The notes: a model not told the origin generated them from the letters alone. Counted from the stretch's first letter, positions 7,699-15,880 are shown. The stretch: DNA of 64,000 bases from Streptomyces sp. V1I1 (GCF_030817355.1 NZ_JAUSZH010000001.1:6076501-6140500); one strand, 5' to 3'. Numbers and translations: made by a program.

Positions 7699-8424
7699 TC
7701 AATGCTGGTGTCCGTCGTCGTGCCCGGGCTCCTTGCTGGGGTGGGTGTCTTTCGGAGATGCGGTGGGCTGGGAGGCCGGATTGGTGGTGTCGCTGCCGTG
7801 GTCGCCCTCCTGGCCTTCGTCGCTTCCCTTCTCGGGCACGACATCGCTGTGGCTGTGTCCGCCGCCGGGCCCCTCGGCCATGGTGGGGGCGATGTGGCGA
7901 AGGCCGAGGAAGGTGAGGGCCGTCACGACGAGAATTGCCAGGCCCATGAGGCCGAAGATGCGCCGCCACGGCCTCTTGGCCTCCTTCAGGAAGTAGGCGA
8001 CGAAGGACAGGACGATGCCCAGCGGTATCAGCACGGCACAGCGTTCTGGGAGGTCTGCGAAGTGCTGCATGCCGCCGCTGAGCATGCCAAGGCCGAACGA
8101 GAGCATCGTCGAGGTACCGAGCACGCGCAGCATGCGCGACAGGGCAGGCTTCTCGGTGGCCAGGATGATGTCGTTGAGGACGGTCGCGAGCAGGAAGACC
8201 AGTACGCCGGATGCGGCGATCATCGAGTAGCGGGCGGGGGACATGGGGTGGTGGACAACGGCTCCGCTGATGAGGCCGGCCCCCACGTAGTAGCCGACGT
8301 AGCCGAGATAGCGCCACGGCAGGGAGGCGCCTTCCCGTCTGCTGTTGGAGCGGCGTTGGCTGCGGGTCGGCTGCGGCGGGGTCGGGGGTGGGGTCGTCGT
8401 GGCGAGACTGGGTGAGGAGGACAA
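7699..8424 (-). CDS. Multi-pass membrane protein with His-rich tail
   Basis: 241 residues from a TTG at 8424 with AAGGG five bases upstream. After a basic, Pro/Thr-rich N-terminus there are about five hydrophobic segments between residues 38 and 172. A hydrophilic tail of 65 residues follows with HSHSD, GDHGSD, GHDDGHQH and many Asp/Glu. Such His/Asp tails bind divalent or cuprous metal, and the gene sits among copper genes, so a role in metal sensing, storage or transport is plausible. No transporter family was recognised. The gap 8425-8671 upstream shows no gene. Codon use is normal for the window. Confidence 0.65.
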   Translation of the reverse strand: MSSSPSLATTTPPPTPPQPTRSQRRSNSRREGASLPWRYLGYVGYYVGAGLISGAVVHHPMSPARYSMIAASGVLVFLLATVLNDIILATEKPALSRMLRVLGTSTMLSFGLGMLSGGMQHFADLPERCAVLIPLGIVLSFVAYFLKEAKRPWRRIFGLMGLAILVVTALTFLGLRHIAPTMAEGPGGGHSHSDVVPEKGSDEGQEGDHGSDTTNPASQPTASPKDTHPSKEPGHDDGHQH

Positions 8425-8671
8425 AGCGGACCCTTCAAAAGAAGTTCAGTGGGGCCTGGGGCTCTCAACGAGACAGGCAGGCAGGACGGGGCCGAAGATC
8501 GGACTCGCCGGGCGCAGCGCAACGTGAGCGGCCCGGCTCCGCGCCGCACGCCACCTCATGGCAGCGAAGGCGCATCGCACGGCATGGCCGAGCCGCCGCT
8601 GGTGCACTGGCGGAGATGGGCTCGCGGGGTTGTGCCCGACAGGTCGTCGACCGGTTGGCGGGGGTGAAGGC

Positions 8672-9130
8672 TTAGATCCGTAGGACCGCTGAGTCCGGCA
8701 CGGGGGCAGATGCCAAGAGGGCCGTGACAGGTCGAGCGGCGCCGGCTGCATACGCGTACGGAGGCCGGTGAACGGCATGGGCCTCGCACGGGACGGGTAG
8801 CGCAGTGCCCTGTTGGGGCTGGCCGGACACACATTGGTGAGCCGCGTGATCGGGCTCCGGAGCATCCTGGTGGTCGGTGTGCCACTGGCCGGAGTGCGGG
8901 TCCTCGTGGCTGTGCCCGGCGGGATCCGGGTCCTGAACGTTCAGGGCTACCGCGTTGGTCGGCGCCCCGAGGTGGGCGTGACCTGCGGCGCTCTCCGTGC
9001 TGACACCGTGGCTGTACATCAGTGTGAGGAGAAGCGCGGCGAGTACCCACGTTCGCCACGGGCCCGCTGCACGAGAGCGGGACCGCGGCGCGCTACGGGT
9101 CGCCCGGGCCACAACCATGCCGGGGAGCAT
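8672..9130 (-). CDS. His-rich secreted or anchored small protein (DUF6153-like)
   Basis: About 152 residues from ATG at 9130; ATG at 9118 is equally possible and neither has a good ribosome site. A basic stretch and one hydrophobic segment (WVLAALLLTLMYSHG) are followed by a chain rich in His, Asp and Pro (HSHEDPHSGQWHTDHQD), then CVSGQ and a second Cys in PCEAHAV. It ends in AVLRI, like the second small protein at 11240, whose family (DUF6153) has the same build. Extracytoplasmic metal binding near the copper-storage gene is likely, by inference. Confidence 0.6.
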   Translation of the reverse strand: MLPGMVVARATRSAPRSRSRAAGPWRTWVLAALLLTLMYSHGVSTESAAGHAHLGAPTNAVALNVQDPDPAGHSHEDPHSGQWHTDHQDAPEPDHAAHQCVSGQPQQGTALPVPCEAHAVHRPPYAYAAGAARPVTALLASAPVPDSAVLRI

Positions 9131-9251
9131 AGCGGCACGTCGGCCGTGGACCTCCTGTGGGGCGTGTGTTCCCTCGGACGAGTGGGTCCGTGGCTCCCGA
9201 CCTGCCGGCCGGGATTTCGGCTTCCGACCGGGACGGATGACGGGGCGAGCC

Positions 9252-9662
9252 TCAGCCGAGGGCCGAGAACAGTTCGTTGCATGCCTGCTCGCAGCTTCGG
9301 CAGGCTTCGGCGCAGATGCGGCAGTGCTCGTGCATGTCGGCATGCTTGGCGCACTCGTCGCCGCACGCCTTGCAGGCCATGACGCACGCACGAAGGATGG
9401 CCGCCGTGATGTTGGCGTCGTAGCCGGTGTGCCGCGAGAGGACCGCGGCGGTGGCGGTGCAGATGTCGGCGCAGTCCATGTCGGTACGGATGCACTTGGT
9501 CAGATCGCCCACCATGCCCTCGGACAGGCAGGCGTCCGCGCACGCCGTACACGCCTGCGCGCAGGCAATGCACTCCTCGATACAGCGGGTGAGCTTGGCC
9601 TGGTCGATGTCGCCGAGGTCGGCCGGGTAGGTGGCGAGCATGTCCTTGACGGTGCTGGACAT
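9252..9662 (-). CDS. Four-helix-bundle copper-storage protein (Csp/DUF326 type)
   Basis: 136 residues with about 17 Cys spaced along amphipathic helices (CIEECIACAQACTACADAC; CVMACKACGDEC; CRICAEACRSCEQAC) plus HADMHEHC. This is the pattern of Csp proteins, in which Cys lining the core of a four-helix bundle bind many Cu(I) ions. No signal peptide is visible, so it should act in the cytoplasm like Csp3. The ribosome site GAGGAGG lies seven bases before ATG 9662. It lies downstream of a gene with a CsoR-type operator, though a terminator hairpin separates them. Assignment is firm. Confidence 0.9.
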   Translation of the reverse strand: MSSTVKDMLATYPADLGDIDQAKLTRCIEECIACAQACTACADACLSEGMVGDLTKCIRTDMDCADICTATAAVLSRHTGYDANITAAILRACVMACKACGDECAKHADMHEHCRICAEACRSCEQACNELFSALG

Positions 9663-9754
9663 CGGGGTGCCTCCTCACGCCGCGGGGCCAGCGGAACCGG
9701 GCGGCCGCCTGGAAGCCCCCGGGTACATCTCCAGCTAACGCCCCTCGACGCGAA

Positions 9755-9791
9755 CGCGCCCGGCCGCACCGTGAAGGTGCGGCCGGGCGCG
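9755..9791. terminator. Strong terminator hairpin
   Basis: 16-base perfect stem with a GTGAA loop (9771-9775) just beyond the stop of the DUF4396 gene at 9809. Confidence 0.8.
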
Positions 9792-9808
9792 GTGTCGAGC
9801 GGCTGCGG

Positions 9809-10339
9809 TCAGTGGTAGGCGTGGACGACGGCGTGGCCCTTGCCGCGGCCGATCATCCACTTGTTCACCGGGGTGGTGATGAAGAAGGCGACGACGAAGC
9901 CGCCCAGCAGCGCCGTCCAGAAGAGCGCGTCCGACAGGTGGGCGTCCATCGCCCCGGGTGTCAGGGCGATGATGCCGTTGTCGACGAGCTCCATCACCGC
10001 GATCGAGACGGTGTCGGCGGCCAGCGCCACCTTGAGAGCGGACTTGAAGTCCAGGCCGGCCCTGATGACCGCGAAGAGGGTGAAGGAGTAGCCGAAGACG
10101 AACGCCAGCGCGATCGCCAGGACCATGGTGGGCACGTTGCCCCACAGCAGGGCGGTGCCGATGACCATGCCGAGGATCTCGCCGATGGCGCACCCGGTCA
10201 GGCAGTGCAGCGTCGCCTTTGCCGCCGTTCCCCAGGAAGCGCCCCCGTGCATGTGCGCATCGTGGCCGCCGGCCGCTTGGTGTGCGGCGTGGTCGTGAGC
10301 GGTGCTGGTGTGGTGTGCGCTGTGGTCCATGACCGTCAT
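9809..10339 (-). CDS. DUF4396 membrane protein, His-rich N-terminus
   Basis: 176 residues. The first 40 are soluble and very His-rich (MDHSAHHTSTAHDHAAH; GGHDAHMHGG). Then come AKATLHCLTGCAIGEILGM, the signature of DUF4396 with a CxxxC, and three or four hydrophobic helices. A CsoR-type palindrome lies 53 bases before the start, so copper induction is very likely; the His cluster and Cys pair fit copper transport or sequestration at the membrane. ATG at 10339 is chosen, with ATG at 10330 as an alternative. The molecular function of DUF4396 is not established to my knowledge. Confidence 0.8.
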   Translation of the reverse strand: MTVMDHSAHHTSTAHDHAAHQAAGGHDAHMHGGASWGTAAKATLHCLTGCAIGEILGMVIGTALLWGNVPTMVLAIALAFVFGYSFTLFAVIRAGLDFKSALKVALAADTVSIAVMELVDNGIIALTPGAMDAHLSDALFWTALLGGFVVAFFITTPVNKWMIGRGKGHAVVHAYH

Positions 10340-10391
10340 CCCCAATCCCGTCCAGTGTGACCCCGCTCTCGCGGACCCACACGACAACAGT

Positions 10392-10408
10392 ATACCCCCT
10401 GGGGGTAT
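10392..10408. promoter_or_regulatory. CsoR-type copper operator
   Basis: Perfect palindrome ATACCCCCTGGGGGTAT with a single central T. It matches the known CsoR operator form (ATACCCC ... GGGGTAT) of copper-derepressed promoters in actinobacteria. It lies 53-69 bases before the DUF4396 start. No csoR gene is present in the window, so the repressor must be encoded elsewhere. Confidence 0.85.
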
Positions 10409-10435
10409 TTAGAAAGGGTGGGTGAAGCAAAAAGC

Positions 10436-10478
10436 GGAGGGGTGTGCCCGGGCCGCCGCGGCCCGGGCACACCCCTCC
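10436..10478. terminator. Long perfect terminator hairpin
   Basis: Nineteen-base perfect stem (10436-10454 with 10460-10478) and a GCCGC loop, just past the stop of the DUF305 gene at 10490. It insulates that gene from the copper operator beyond. Confidence 0.85.
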
Positions 10479-10489
10479 ACCGGGGTGGG

Positions 10490-11116
10490 TCAGCTCTTGC
10501 CGAGCAGGCCGTTCATCCTGGTGATCTCAGCGGTCTGCGAGGTGATGATGGCGTCCGCCATCTTCTTGGCGTCGGGGAAGGTGCCGTCGGTCTTCTCCGT
10601 CCTGGCCATGGCCACGGCGCCTTCGTGGTGCTTGATCATGAGCTCCATGAAGGCGGTGTCGAACGCCTTGCCCGAGGAGTTCTTCAGCTTGTCCATCTCC
10701 TCGGGCGTCATCATCCCGGCCATGCCGTGTGCGGAGTGGTCCATGGCGCCTTCGGCGGGGACCTGCTCGCCCCAGGCGGTCAGCCACCCGGAGAGCGTCT
10801 TGATCTCCGGGTCCTGGGCCTTCTTGATCTCCTCGGCGAGCTTCTTCACCTCGGCCGACTCGGCGCGGGAGGGGGCGAGGTCGGCCATCTCCACAGCCTG
10901 GCGGTGATGGGGGATCATCCCCTTGGCGAACGCGACGTCGGCCGCGTTGTGCTGCCCCTGCGCGGCCGGGGCCGAGGCGGTCGGCGACTTCGAGGCGTGG
11001 CCGTCGTGCCCGGCGGAGCTGTCGCCGTTCGAACCGCAGGCGGCAAGGACCAGCGATGCCGCGCCAGCGGCCACGACGGCGGCGGTACGGCGGATGAGGG
11101 AACGCTTCGTGTTCAT
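10490..11116 (-). CDS. DUF305 copper-associated lipoprotein
   Basis: 208 residues. A basic N-terminus (MNTKRSLIRR), a hydrophobic stretch and the lipobox LAAC make it an exported lipoprotein. Two DUF305 half-domains follow, each with a double His: GMIPHHRQAVEMA near residue 68 and LMIKHHEGAVAMA near residue 160. Between them lie further His/Met-rich stretches (MDHSAHGMAGMM). Proteins of this kind bind copper outside the membrane and usually sit beside copper-resistance genes. The DUF6153 gene ends 123 bases upstream on the same strand, a pairing common in Streptomyces. A 19-base hairpin closes the unit. Confidence 0.9.
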   Translation of the reverse strand: MNTKRSLIRRTAAVVAAGAASLVLAACGSNGDSSAGHDGHASKSPTASAPAAQGQHNAADVAFAKGMIPHHRQAVEMADLAPSRAESAEVKKLAEEIKKAQDPEIKTLSGWLTAWGEQVPAEGAMDHSAHGMAGMMTPEEMDKLKNSSGKAFDTAFMELMIKHHEGAVAMARTEKTDGTFPDAKKMADAIITSQTAEITRMNGLLGKS

Positions 11117-11239
11117 GGTGGTGCGACTCCTTGATGCGCCGCCCTGAGCGGGCGCGCGCAGATGCGGAATGAGGATGTGCCGGAGCGCGGCACCCCCGCG
11201 CCGGCGAAGCCAGGGCAGGGAGGTGCCGTGCGCGCGGTC

Positions 11240-11647
11240 CTATATCCGCAGGAGTTGCAGCTCAGCGAGGTCGGGCGGCGCCCGCCCGACCTCAGGAGTA
11301 CCCGCCGCGCTGCCGGGCAGCACCACAGGTGCGGGCGCGGCAGTAACGGCCGCGGCCAGGACGGGAGGCGCGTACGGGGCGCCGACACCGGCCGTCGCAC
11401 ACGTCGCATCCGCGTGATGGGCGTGGCCAGATCCGCCATCGGTGTGCGAGCAGTCCCCGACCACCTCGTGGGCGGCCTGCTCATGGGCCATCGCCATGGC
11501 GTGACCGCCGATAGTTGGTGGCACCTTCGTGGGCGCCGGCCCGGGGCCCAGGCCGTGCATCGCCAGCACTCCGAACAGCACCGCCAGTACCAGCAGCACG
11601 AAGCCGCGCCCGGCAGGGCGGCTCGGCGACTGGACGGCGGAGGTCAT
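11240..11647 (-). CDS. DUF6153-family small membrane-anchored protein
   Basis: 135 residues from ATG 11647. One N-terminal hydrophobic segment (GFVLLVLAVLFGVLAMHGL) is followed by a His-rich linker (GGHAMAMAHEQAAHE; CSHTDGGSGHAHHADATC) with two Cys. The tail ends GRAPPDLAELQLLRI, characteristic of the family. It is probably translated ahead of the DUF305 lipoprotein as a pair, with His/Cys facing outward to bind metal. The ribosome site is weak; a start ten codons earlier is possible. Function inferred from composition and neighbours. Confidence 0.8.
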   Translation of the reverse strand: MTSAVQSPSRPAGRGFVLLVLAVLFGVLAMHGLGPGPAPTKVPPTIGGHAMAMAHEQAAHEVVGDCSHTDGGSGHAHHADATCATAGVGAPYAPPVLAAAVTAAPAPVVLPGSAAGTPEVGRAPPDLAELQLLRI

Positions 11648-11803
11648 GCGGTCATCGTACGATCCGGCCCCGGGCACCGCCTCGCCTGCTTGCCAGAGAC
11701 CACCGACCGCGTGACACGACTGCGGGGCGATTCCCAGAAACGACGACCCTTTCCCTGAGCAAGATCAAACGCGGACCGCGAAATGCGCCGGGAGCGCCGA
11801 TCC

Positions 11804-11868
11804 GCTGTCACAACTCGCTGTCACTCAAAAGGTGAACCGGGTCTGTTCTGGGAATGGTTTGTGACAGC
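11804..11868. repeat. Repeated and inverted octamer before the recombinase
   Basis: GCTGTCAC occurs at 11804-11811 and 11817-11824 (13-base spacing) and inverted as GTGACAGC at 11861-11868, ending 11 bases before the recombinase ATG. It could be a crossover site or an operator of the recombinase. Confidence 0.5.
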
Positions 11869-11878
11869 ATTCGGGGTC

Positions 11879-12847
11879 ATGACGGCCCCTCAAACCGCAC
11901 CCGCGTGCGATGCCGACGATGTCGAGCGCCATCCCTGCCCGCGCTGCCAGGCTCAGCCCGGCTCGCCGTGCCGCTCGCGCTCCGGCGCGGTCGCGGGGAC
12001 CTACCACACTGGCCGCTTCACCAAGGTTCCCCCGCTCGCCAAACTCCTGCGCGTACCGACACCCGCCGACCGCGGCCCCGGCCAGTCCTGGCGACCTGGC
12101 ACCCCGGTGCCCGCACCCGTCGACCCCGACACCCCGAGCGCGGACATCCGCATCGGGTATGCCCGCTGCTCGACGCTCACCCAGGAACTCCAGACGCAGC
12201 TGGACGCGCTCGCCGCCAAGCACATTCCCCGGGACAAGATCTTCTCCGAGAAGATCAGCACCCGAGTGCGGGTCCGCCCCCAGTTCGAGGCCGCGCTCGC
12301 CGCCGCCCGGGAGATCAAGGCCCACGCCCCGCACTGCCGGGTGATCTTCACGGTGTACGAGATGAAGCGGCTCGGGCGGGACGCCGCAGAGCTGACCGCG
12401 CTCGCCGACCACCTCACCGCGCACGGCCTGGCACTGGAGATGCTCGCCGGGCCGCTAGCCGGCATCTACGACCCCACCGGCCCGGGCCGCCTACTGTTCG
12501 GGTTCTTCGCTGCCATGGCCGAGACGGAGCGGGAGAACATCCGCGAAGCCACTCTCGAAGGACTGGACACCGCGGCCCGCAAGGGCAAACACGGCGGCCG
12601 GCCCCCCGTCATCACCGACGACATGCTGCACACCGTGCTCCGCCGCCGTGCGAACGGCGAGACCGTCGAAACCATCCAGCCCGACCTGCTCATCCCCACC
12701 GGCCGCCGCAAGGGACAGAACCCGAGCCTGTCGAGCATCTACCGGGCCCTGGCCGAACACGAGAAGACCCAGGCGTACCCGGAAGCAGTCACCCAGGCCC
12801 ACGCCGACTTCGCCGCCCTCCACCAGCGCGACCGCAGCCCTGAGTAA
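11879..12847 (+). CDS. Serine recombinase with N-terminal zinc-finger-like segment
   Basis: 322 residues from ATG 11879. Residues about 17-45 have the spacing HPCPRCQAQPGSPC ... HTGRF, a Cys/His cluster seen in actinomycete and phage proteins. The resolvase domain starts IRIGYARCSTLTQ near residue 98, with the nucleophilic Ser in RCST, and continues through the Arg-bearing YEMKRLGRDAAEL and FFAAMAETERENIREAT. GRPPVITDDM and a helix-turn-helix ending SLSSIYRALAEHEK finish it. It should excise or invert DNA, and sits at one border of the copper block. No partner attachment sites were found with certainty. Length and domains look intact. Confidence 0.85.
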   Translation: MTAPQTAPACDADDVERHPCPRCQAQPGSPCRSRSGAVAGTYHTGRFTKVPPLAKLLRVPTPADRGPGQSWRPGTPVPAPVDPDTPSADIRIGYARCSTLTQELQTQLDALAAKHIPRDKIFSEKISTRVRVRPQFEAALAAAREIKAHAPHCRVIFTVYEMKRLGRDAAELTALADHLTAHGLALEMLAGPLAGIYDPTGPGRLLFGFFAAMAETERENIREATLEGLDTAARKGKHGGRPPVITDDMLHTVLRRRANGETVETIQPDLLIPTGRRKGQNPSLSSIYRALAEHEKTQAYPEAVTQAHADFAALHQRDRSPE

Positions 12848-13033
12848 CTACTCAGCGCTACACGCCACCTGGCCGCAGCTATACGAGAACAGGGCCGAGT
12901 ACGGCGCGCCGACTGCCCGGACCCGTCAACTCCAGATGCAGATCGGCGCCGAGACTCTCCGCCGAATTGACCCATGAACCTGCCATTGAAATGCACCCCG
13001 CCGACGGTCGCTTGCTCTCCTAGATTCGTACAT

Positions 13034-13522
13034 ATGACGACGACAGAGATCAACCAGACAGAGATCAACCAGAACATGAGCCGTATCAACTTCGCGAAGG
13101 TGGCCCCGAAGGCATTCCGTGCCGTGATCGGCCTGGACGCCGCTGCCCGCGAGGGCCTGGACCCGGCGCTGGTCGAGTTGGTGCAGATCCGCTCCTCGCA
13201 GCTCAACCACTGTGCGTACTGCCTGCACATGCACACCGGTGACGCCCGCAAGGCGGGCGAGAGCGAGGAGCGCCTGCACATGACCGCAGTGTGGCGGGAG
13301 GCGAAGCACTTCTTCACGGAGAAGGAACAGGCGGCGCTCGCCCTGACCGAGGCGGTCACGCTGGTCGCCGACGGGGGAGTGCCGGACGCGGTGTACGCAC
13401 AGGCGGCGGCCCGCTTCGACGAGCGGGAGCTGGCTCAGCTTCTCGCCCTGATCTTCACGATCAACACCTGGAACCGGATCGCGCTCGCCACGGGGAAGGT
13501 CGCGGGCACGGACGAGCGGTGA
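13034..13522 (+). CDS. Carboxymuconolactone decarboxylase / AhpD-like protein
   Basis: 162 residues. The motif NHCAYCLHMHTGDA near residue 60 is the CxxC-x3-H of AhpD-like peroxidase reductants, preceded by VELVQIRSSQL and followed by helices ending NTWNRIALATGK, typical of this all-helical family. A role in thiol-based peroxide removal or alkylhydroperoxide metabolism in the cytoplasm is likely. The ATG at 13034 has no ribosome site but a TAGATT hexamer eight bases before it, so the message may be leaderless. A second in-frame ATG (MSRINFAKV) at residue 15 is possible. Confidence 0.85.
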   Translation: MTTTEINQTEINQNMSRINFAKVAPKAFRAVIGLDAAAREGLDPALVELVQIRSSQLNHCAYCLHMHTGDARKAGESEERLHMTAVWREAKHFFTEKEQAALALTEAVTLVADGGVPDAVYAQAAARFDERELAQLLALIFTINTWNRIALATGKVAGTDER

Positions 13523-13538
13523 CGCTCACTGTGACGTC

Positions 13539-13901
13539 CTAGGACCGCCCGAGCGCGTCCCGTACGGCCTCATCCGTACGTGCCACGACAGCCGTACCGT
13601 CGTCAGCCGTGATGATCGGCCGCTGAATCAGCTTCGGGTGCTGCGCGAGGGCGGCCACCCACCGATCCCGCGAACCCTCGTCCCGCGCCCACTCCTTGAG
13701 TCCGAGCTCCTTCGCCACGGCTTCCTGCGTCCGCGCGATGTCCCACGGCTCCAGCCCGAGCCGCCCGAGGACGGCCCGGATCTCGTCCTCGCTCGGCACG
13801 TCGTCGAGGTAGCGCCGGACGGTGTACGCGGCGCCCTCCTCGTCGAGCAGATTGATGGCGCTGCGGCACTTGGAACAGGCGGGATTGATCCAGATCTCCA
13901 T
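13539..13901 (-). CDS. ArsC/Spx-family reductase
   Basis: 120 residues with the thioredoxin-like fold of the ArsC family. CSKCRSA at residues 9-15 supplies the active CxxC. RRYLDDVPSEDEIRAVL is the family's conserved segment after the first strand, and LIQRPIITADDGTAVVAR is the RPI loop close to the C-terminus. It may reduce arsenate or, like YffB/Spx relatives, act in thiol redox chemistry; no arsR or arsB is adjacent, so arsenic detoxification is not supported by context. It converges on the AhpD-like gene with a 16-base gap. Confidence 0.88.
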   Translation of the reverse strand: MEIWINPACSKCRSAINLLDEEGAAYTVRRYLDDVPSEDEIRAVLGRLGLEPWDIARTQEAVAKELGLKEWARDEGSRDRWVAALAQHPKLIQRPIITADDGTAVVARTDEAVRDALGRS

Positions 13902-14022
13902 GGCGTCACCGTACCGCTCACACGCCCCTCAAACACCCTCTGGCCAGGGGGGATTGTCAGTGGCGGCCGGTAGACTGAACAGTAGTTCGGGATGGTCCCG
14001 CCACCGCGCCAGGAGGTTGCCG

Positions 14023-14292
14023 ATGGCCGTTGCCACACTCATGACGAAGCCCGTGTACCAGCCGCTGAAGAAGAAGCCGCTCCCGGCAGGACAGCCGCGC
14101 GAGTGGTACGTCTCCCACAACCGCCGACTGAAGGCCATGCGCCTGGCGATCGCCCTGCTCGACTCGGGCGTCTACCACCCGGCGACTGCCGACAATCGCA
14201 AGATACGAGCGACGGCGGAGAGCATCGGGATCCACCCGCCGTCGGACACGACGTGCCGGATGGTGCGGGCACTGATCCGTTACGGCCGCTGA
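14023..14292 (+). CDS. Conserved small basic protein of unknown function
   Basis: 89 residues, with a perfect AGGAGG six bases before the ATG. The protein is basic (KPVYQPLKKKPLPAGQ), with a central amphipathic helix (RRLKAMRLAIALLDSGVY) and the ending TTCRMVRALIRYGR. No membrane segment or known motif is present. The strong ribosome site and the following hairpin support a real gene. Basic charge and size would suit a DNA- or RNA-associated protein, but that is a guess. Confidence 0.7.
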   Translation: MAVATLMTKPVYQPLKKKPLPAGQPREWYVSHNRRLKAMRLAIALLDSGVYHPATADNRKIRATAESIGIHPPSDTTCRMVRALIRYGR

Positions 14293-14298
14293 GCGCCA

Positions 14299-14337
14299 CG
14301 TCCCGCCGCCGCCACCTCAGGTGACGGCGGCGGGACG
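14299..14337. terminator. Terminator hairpin
   Basis: Eighteen-base stem with one mismatch and a short TCA loop directly after the small gene that ends at 14292. Confidence 0.75.
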
Positions 14338-14420
14338 CATGTCCGCGTGTCTGCGTCTTCGCGTGTCCGCATTGTCCGGACGGCGTGCGGTCATGGGGCT
14401 GTTGGCGAAGGCGCTGAAGA

Positions 14421-14456
14421 GGTCCCTCGTAACAAGCTGGTGGTCCCTGGTAACAA
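14421..14456. promoter_or_regulatory. Tandem 15-base operator-like repeats
   Basis: GGTCCCTCGTAACAA (14421-14435) and GGTCCCTGGTAACAA (14442-14456) repeat with a 21-base period, two helical turns, 81 to 116 bases before the secreted-hydrolase start at 14537. Confidence 0.55.
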
Positions 14457-14536
14457 CCCGCGCGCCCAAGGGTGCGGTTGGTGAGAAATAGGGCATTCTG
14501 TCCCCCTCTCGCTTCGAGCCGCCCCGGGGGGCAGAC

Positions 14537-15880
14537 ATGTCGCACCCGCACCGCACTCTCCGTTCCCTTCGCAGATTCCTCGTGCTCTCGGCCGTCGGAG
14601 TGCTGAGCGCCGCCACCACGCTCGCCTCCGCCCCGCCCGCCGCTGCCGAACCGGCCACGGTGGTCCCCTATCCCGCGGGAGCGAGCGCAACCCGCTACTC
14701 CGGACTCGCCTTCGACACCTGTACGGCGCCGCCGCTGACGGCCATCCAGGCGTGGAGCACGTCCCCGTACCGCGCGGTCGGTGTGTACATCGGGGGCGTC
14801 AACCGCACCTGCGCCCAGCCGCAACTGACCGCCTCGTGGGTCGCGTCCGTGTCGGCGCTGAAGTGGCGCCTGCTGCCCATCTACAAGGGCCTGCAACCGC
14901 CCTGCGGCGGCAAGCCCACCGACGCCAAGATCAGCTCCGTCGCGGCGACCGCCAGGTCCCAGGGCACGGCGGCGGCCACCGACGCCATCGCCAAGGCCAA
15001 GGCGCTCGGCATGCAGCCCGGCAGCGCCTTCTACAACGACATCGAGCACTACGTCCAGACGGATACCACTTGCCAGGCCGCAGTGCTGTCGTACGTCTCC
15101 GCCTGGACGAAAGAGCTGCACCGGCTCGGCTACGTCTCGGGCGTCTACATGAACCTCAACCTCGGGGCGAAGCAACTCTCCGACGTCTACACGTCCACCA
15201 CCTATGCCCGTCCCGACGCGCTGTGGATCGCCCGCTACGACGGAGTCGACTCCCTGAAGGGGTGGACCAACATCGCCGACTCCAAGTGGGCCTCCCGCCA
15301 GCGGGCCAAGCAGTTCAAGGGCGACCACAACGAGACCTACGGCGGCGTCACCATCAACATCGACACCGACCGGCTCGACACTCCGGTCGCCACCGTGGCG
15401 TACACGTACACGGCGACGAGCTCCACCACACTCAACGCCCGCACTGGTCCCTCGACGGGCTACCCCCTCGCCAAGTCGTACGCGCCCGGGTCCTCCCTCA
15501 AGGTCGTGTGCCAGGCGCCCGGTTCCACCGTCGGCAGCACCCGCGTATGGAACAAGCTCTCCGACGGCACGTACGTCACTGACTACTACGTCAGCACCCC
15601 GTCCAACGCCACCTACAGCGCCCCGCTGCCGCGCTGCACGTACCCGTACCAGACCACCGCCCCCGGCGGGCTCACCGAGCGCAGCGGCCCCGGCTCCTCG
15701 TACGCGGCCGTGGGGACGTTGCCCAACGGGTCCCTTGCATGGGTGTACTGCCAGCGGGCCGGCTCGGCGGTCGGCACCAGCAAGATCTGGGACAGGATGG
15801 ACAATGGCCGCTACGTCGCGGACTACTACGTGGCCACCCCCAGCAACACGACCTACAGCAAGCCGGCTCCACGCTGCTGA
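14537..15880 (+). CDS. Secreted DUF1906 glycoside-hydrolase-like protein with two SH3-like repeats
   Basis: 447 residues. A Sec signal peptide (residues 1-38, RRFLVLSAVGVLSAA then AAAEP) leads into a DUF1906 (Rv2525c-like) TIM-barrel domain to about residue 270. Its landmarks are YSGLAFDTC, YIGGVN, LPIYKG and FYNDIEHY, the last carrying the acidic pair where related hydrolases act. Two C-terminal repeats of about 75 residues follow, each with ARTGPSTGYPLAKSYAPGS- or ERSGPGSSYAAVG-type SH3 sequence and ending in TYS-PxPRC. The protein probably remodels or binds cell wall. Tandem direct repeats upstream may control it. No neighbouring gene is clearly linked. Confidence 0.88.
   Translation: MSHPHRTLRSLRRFLVLSAVGVLSAATTLASAPPAAAEPATVVPYPAGASATRYSGLAFDTCTAPPLTAIQAWSTSPYRAVGVYIGGVNRTCAQPQLTASWVASVSALKWRLLPIYKGLQPPCGGKPTDAKISSVAATARSQGTAAATDAIAKAKALGMQPGSAFYNDIEHYVQTDTTCQAAVLSYVSAWTKELHRLGYVSGVYMNLNLGAKQLSDVYTSTTYARPDALWIARYDGVDSLKGWTNIADSKWASRQRAKQFKGDHNETYGGVTINIDTDRLDTPVATVAYTYTATSSTTLNARTGPSTGYPLAKSYAPGSSLKVVCQAPGSTVGSTRVWNKLSDGTYVTDYYVSTPSNATYSAPLPRCTYPYQTTAPGGLTERSGPGSSYAAVGTLPNGSLAWVYCQRAGSAVGTSKIWDRMDNGRYVADYYVATPSNTTYSKPAPRC

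Noticed and set aside
9663..9750. Possible second CsoR site (GTACCCGGGGGC) before the copper-storage gene
   Set aside because: Only one half resembles the operator and the symmetry is poor compared with 10392-10408.
12848..12977. Short frame after the recombinase (YENRAEYGAPTARTRQ...)
   Set aside because: No start codon with a ribosome site and no family seen; it may be a relic but cannot be supported.
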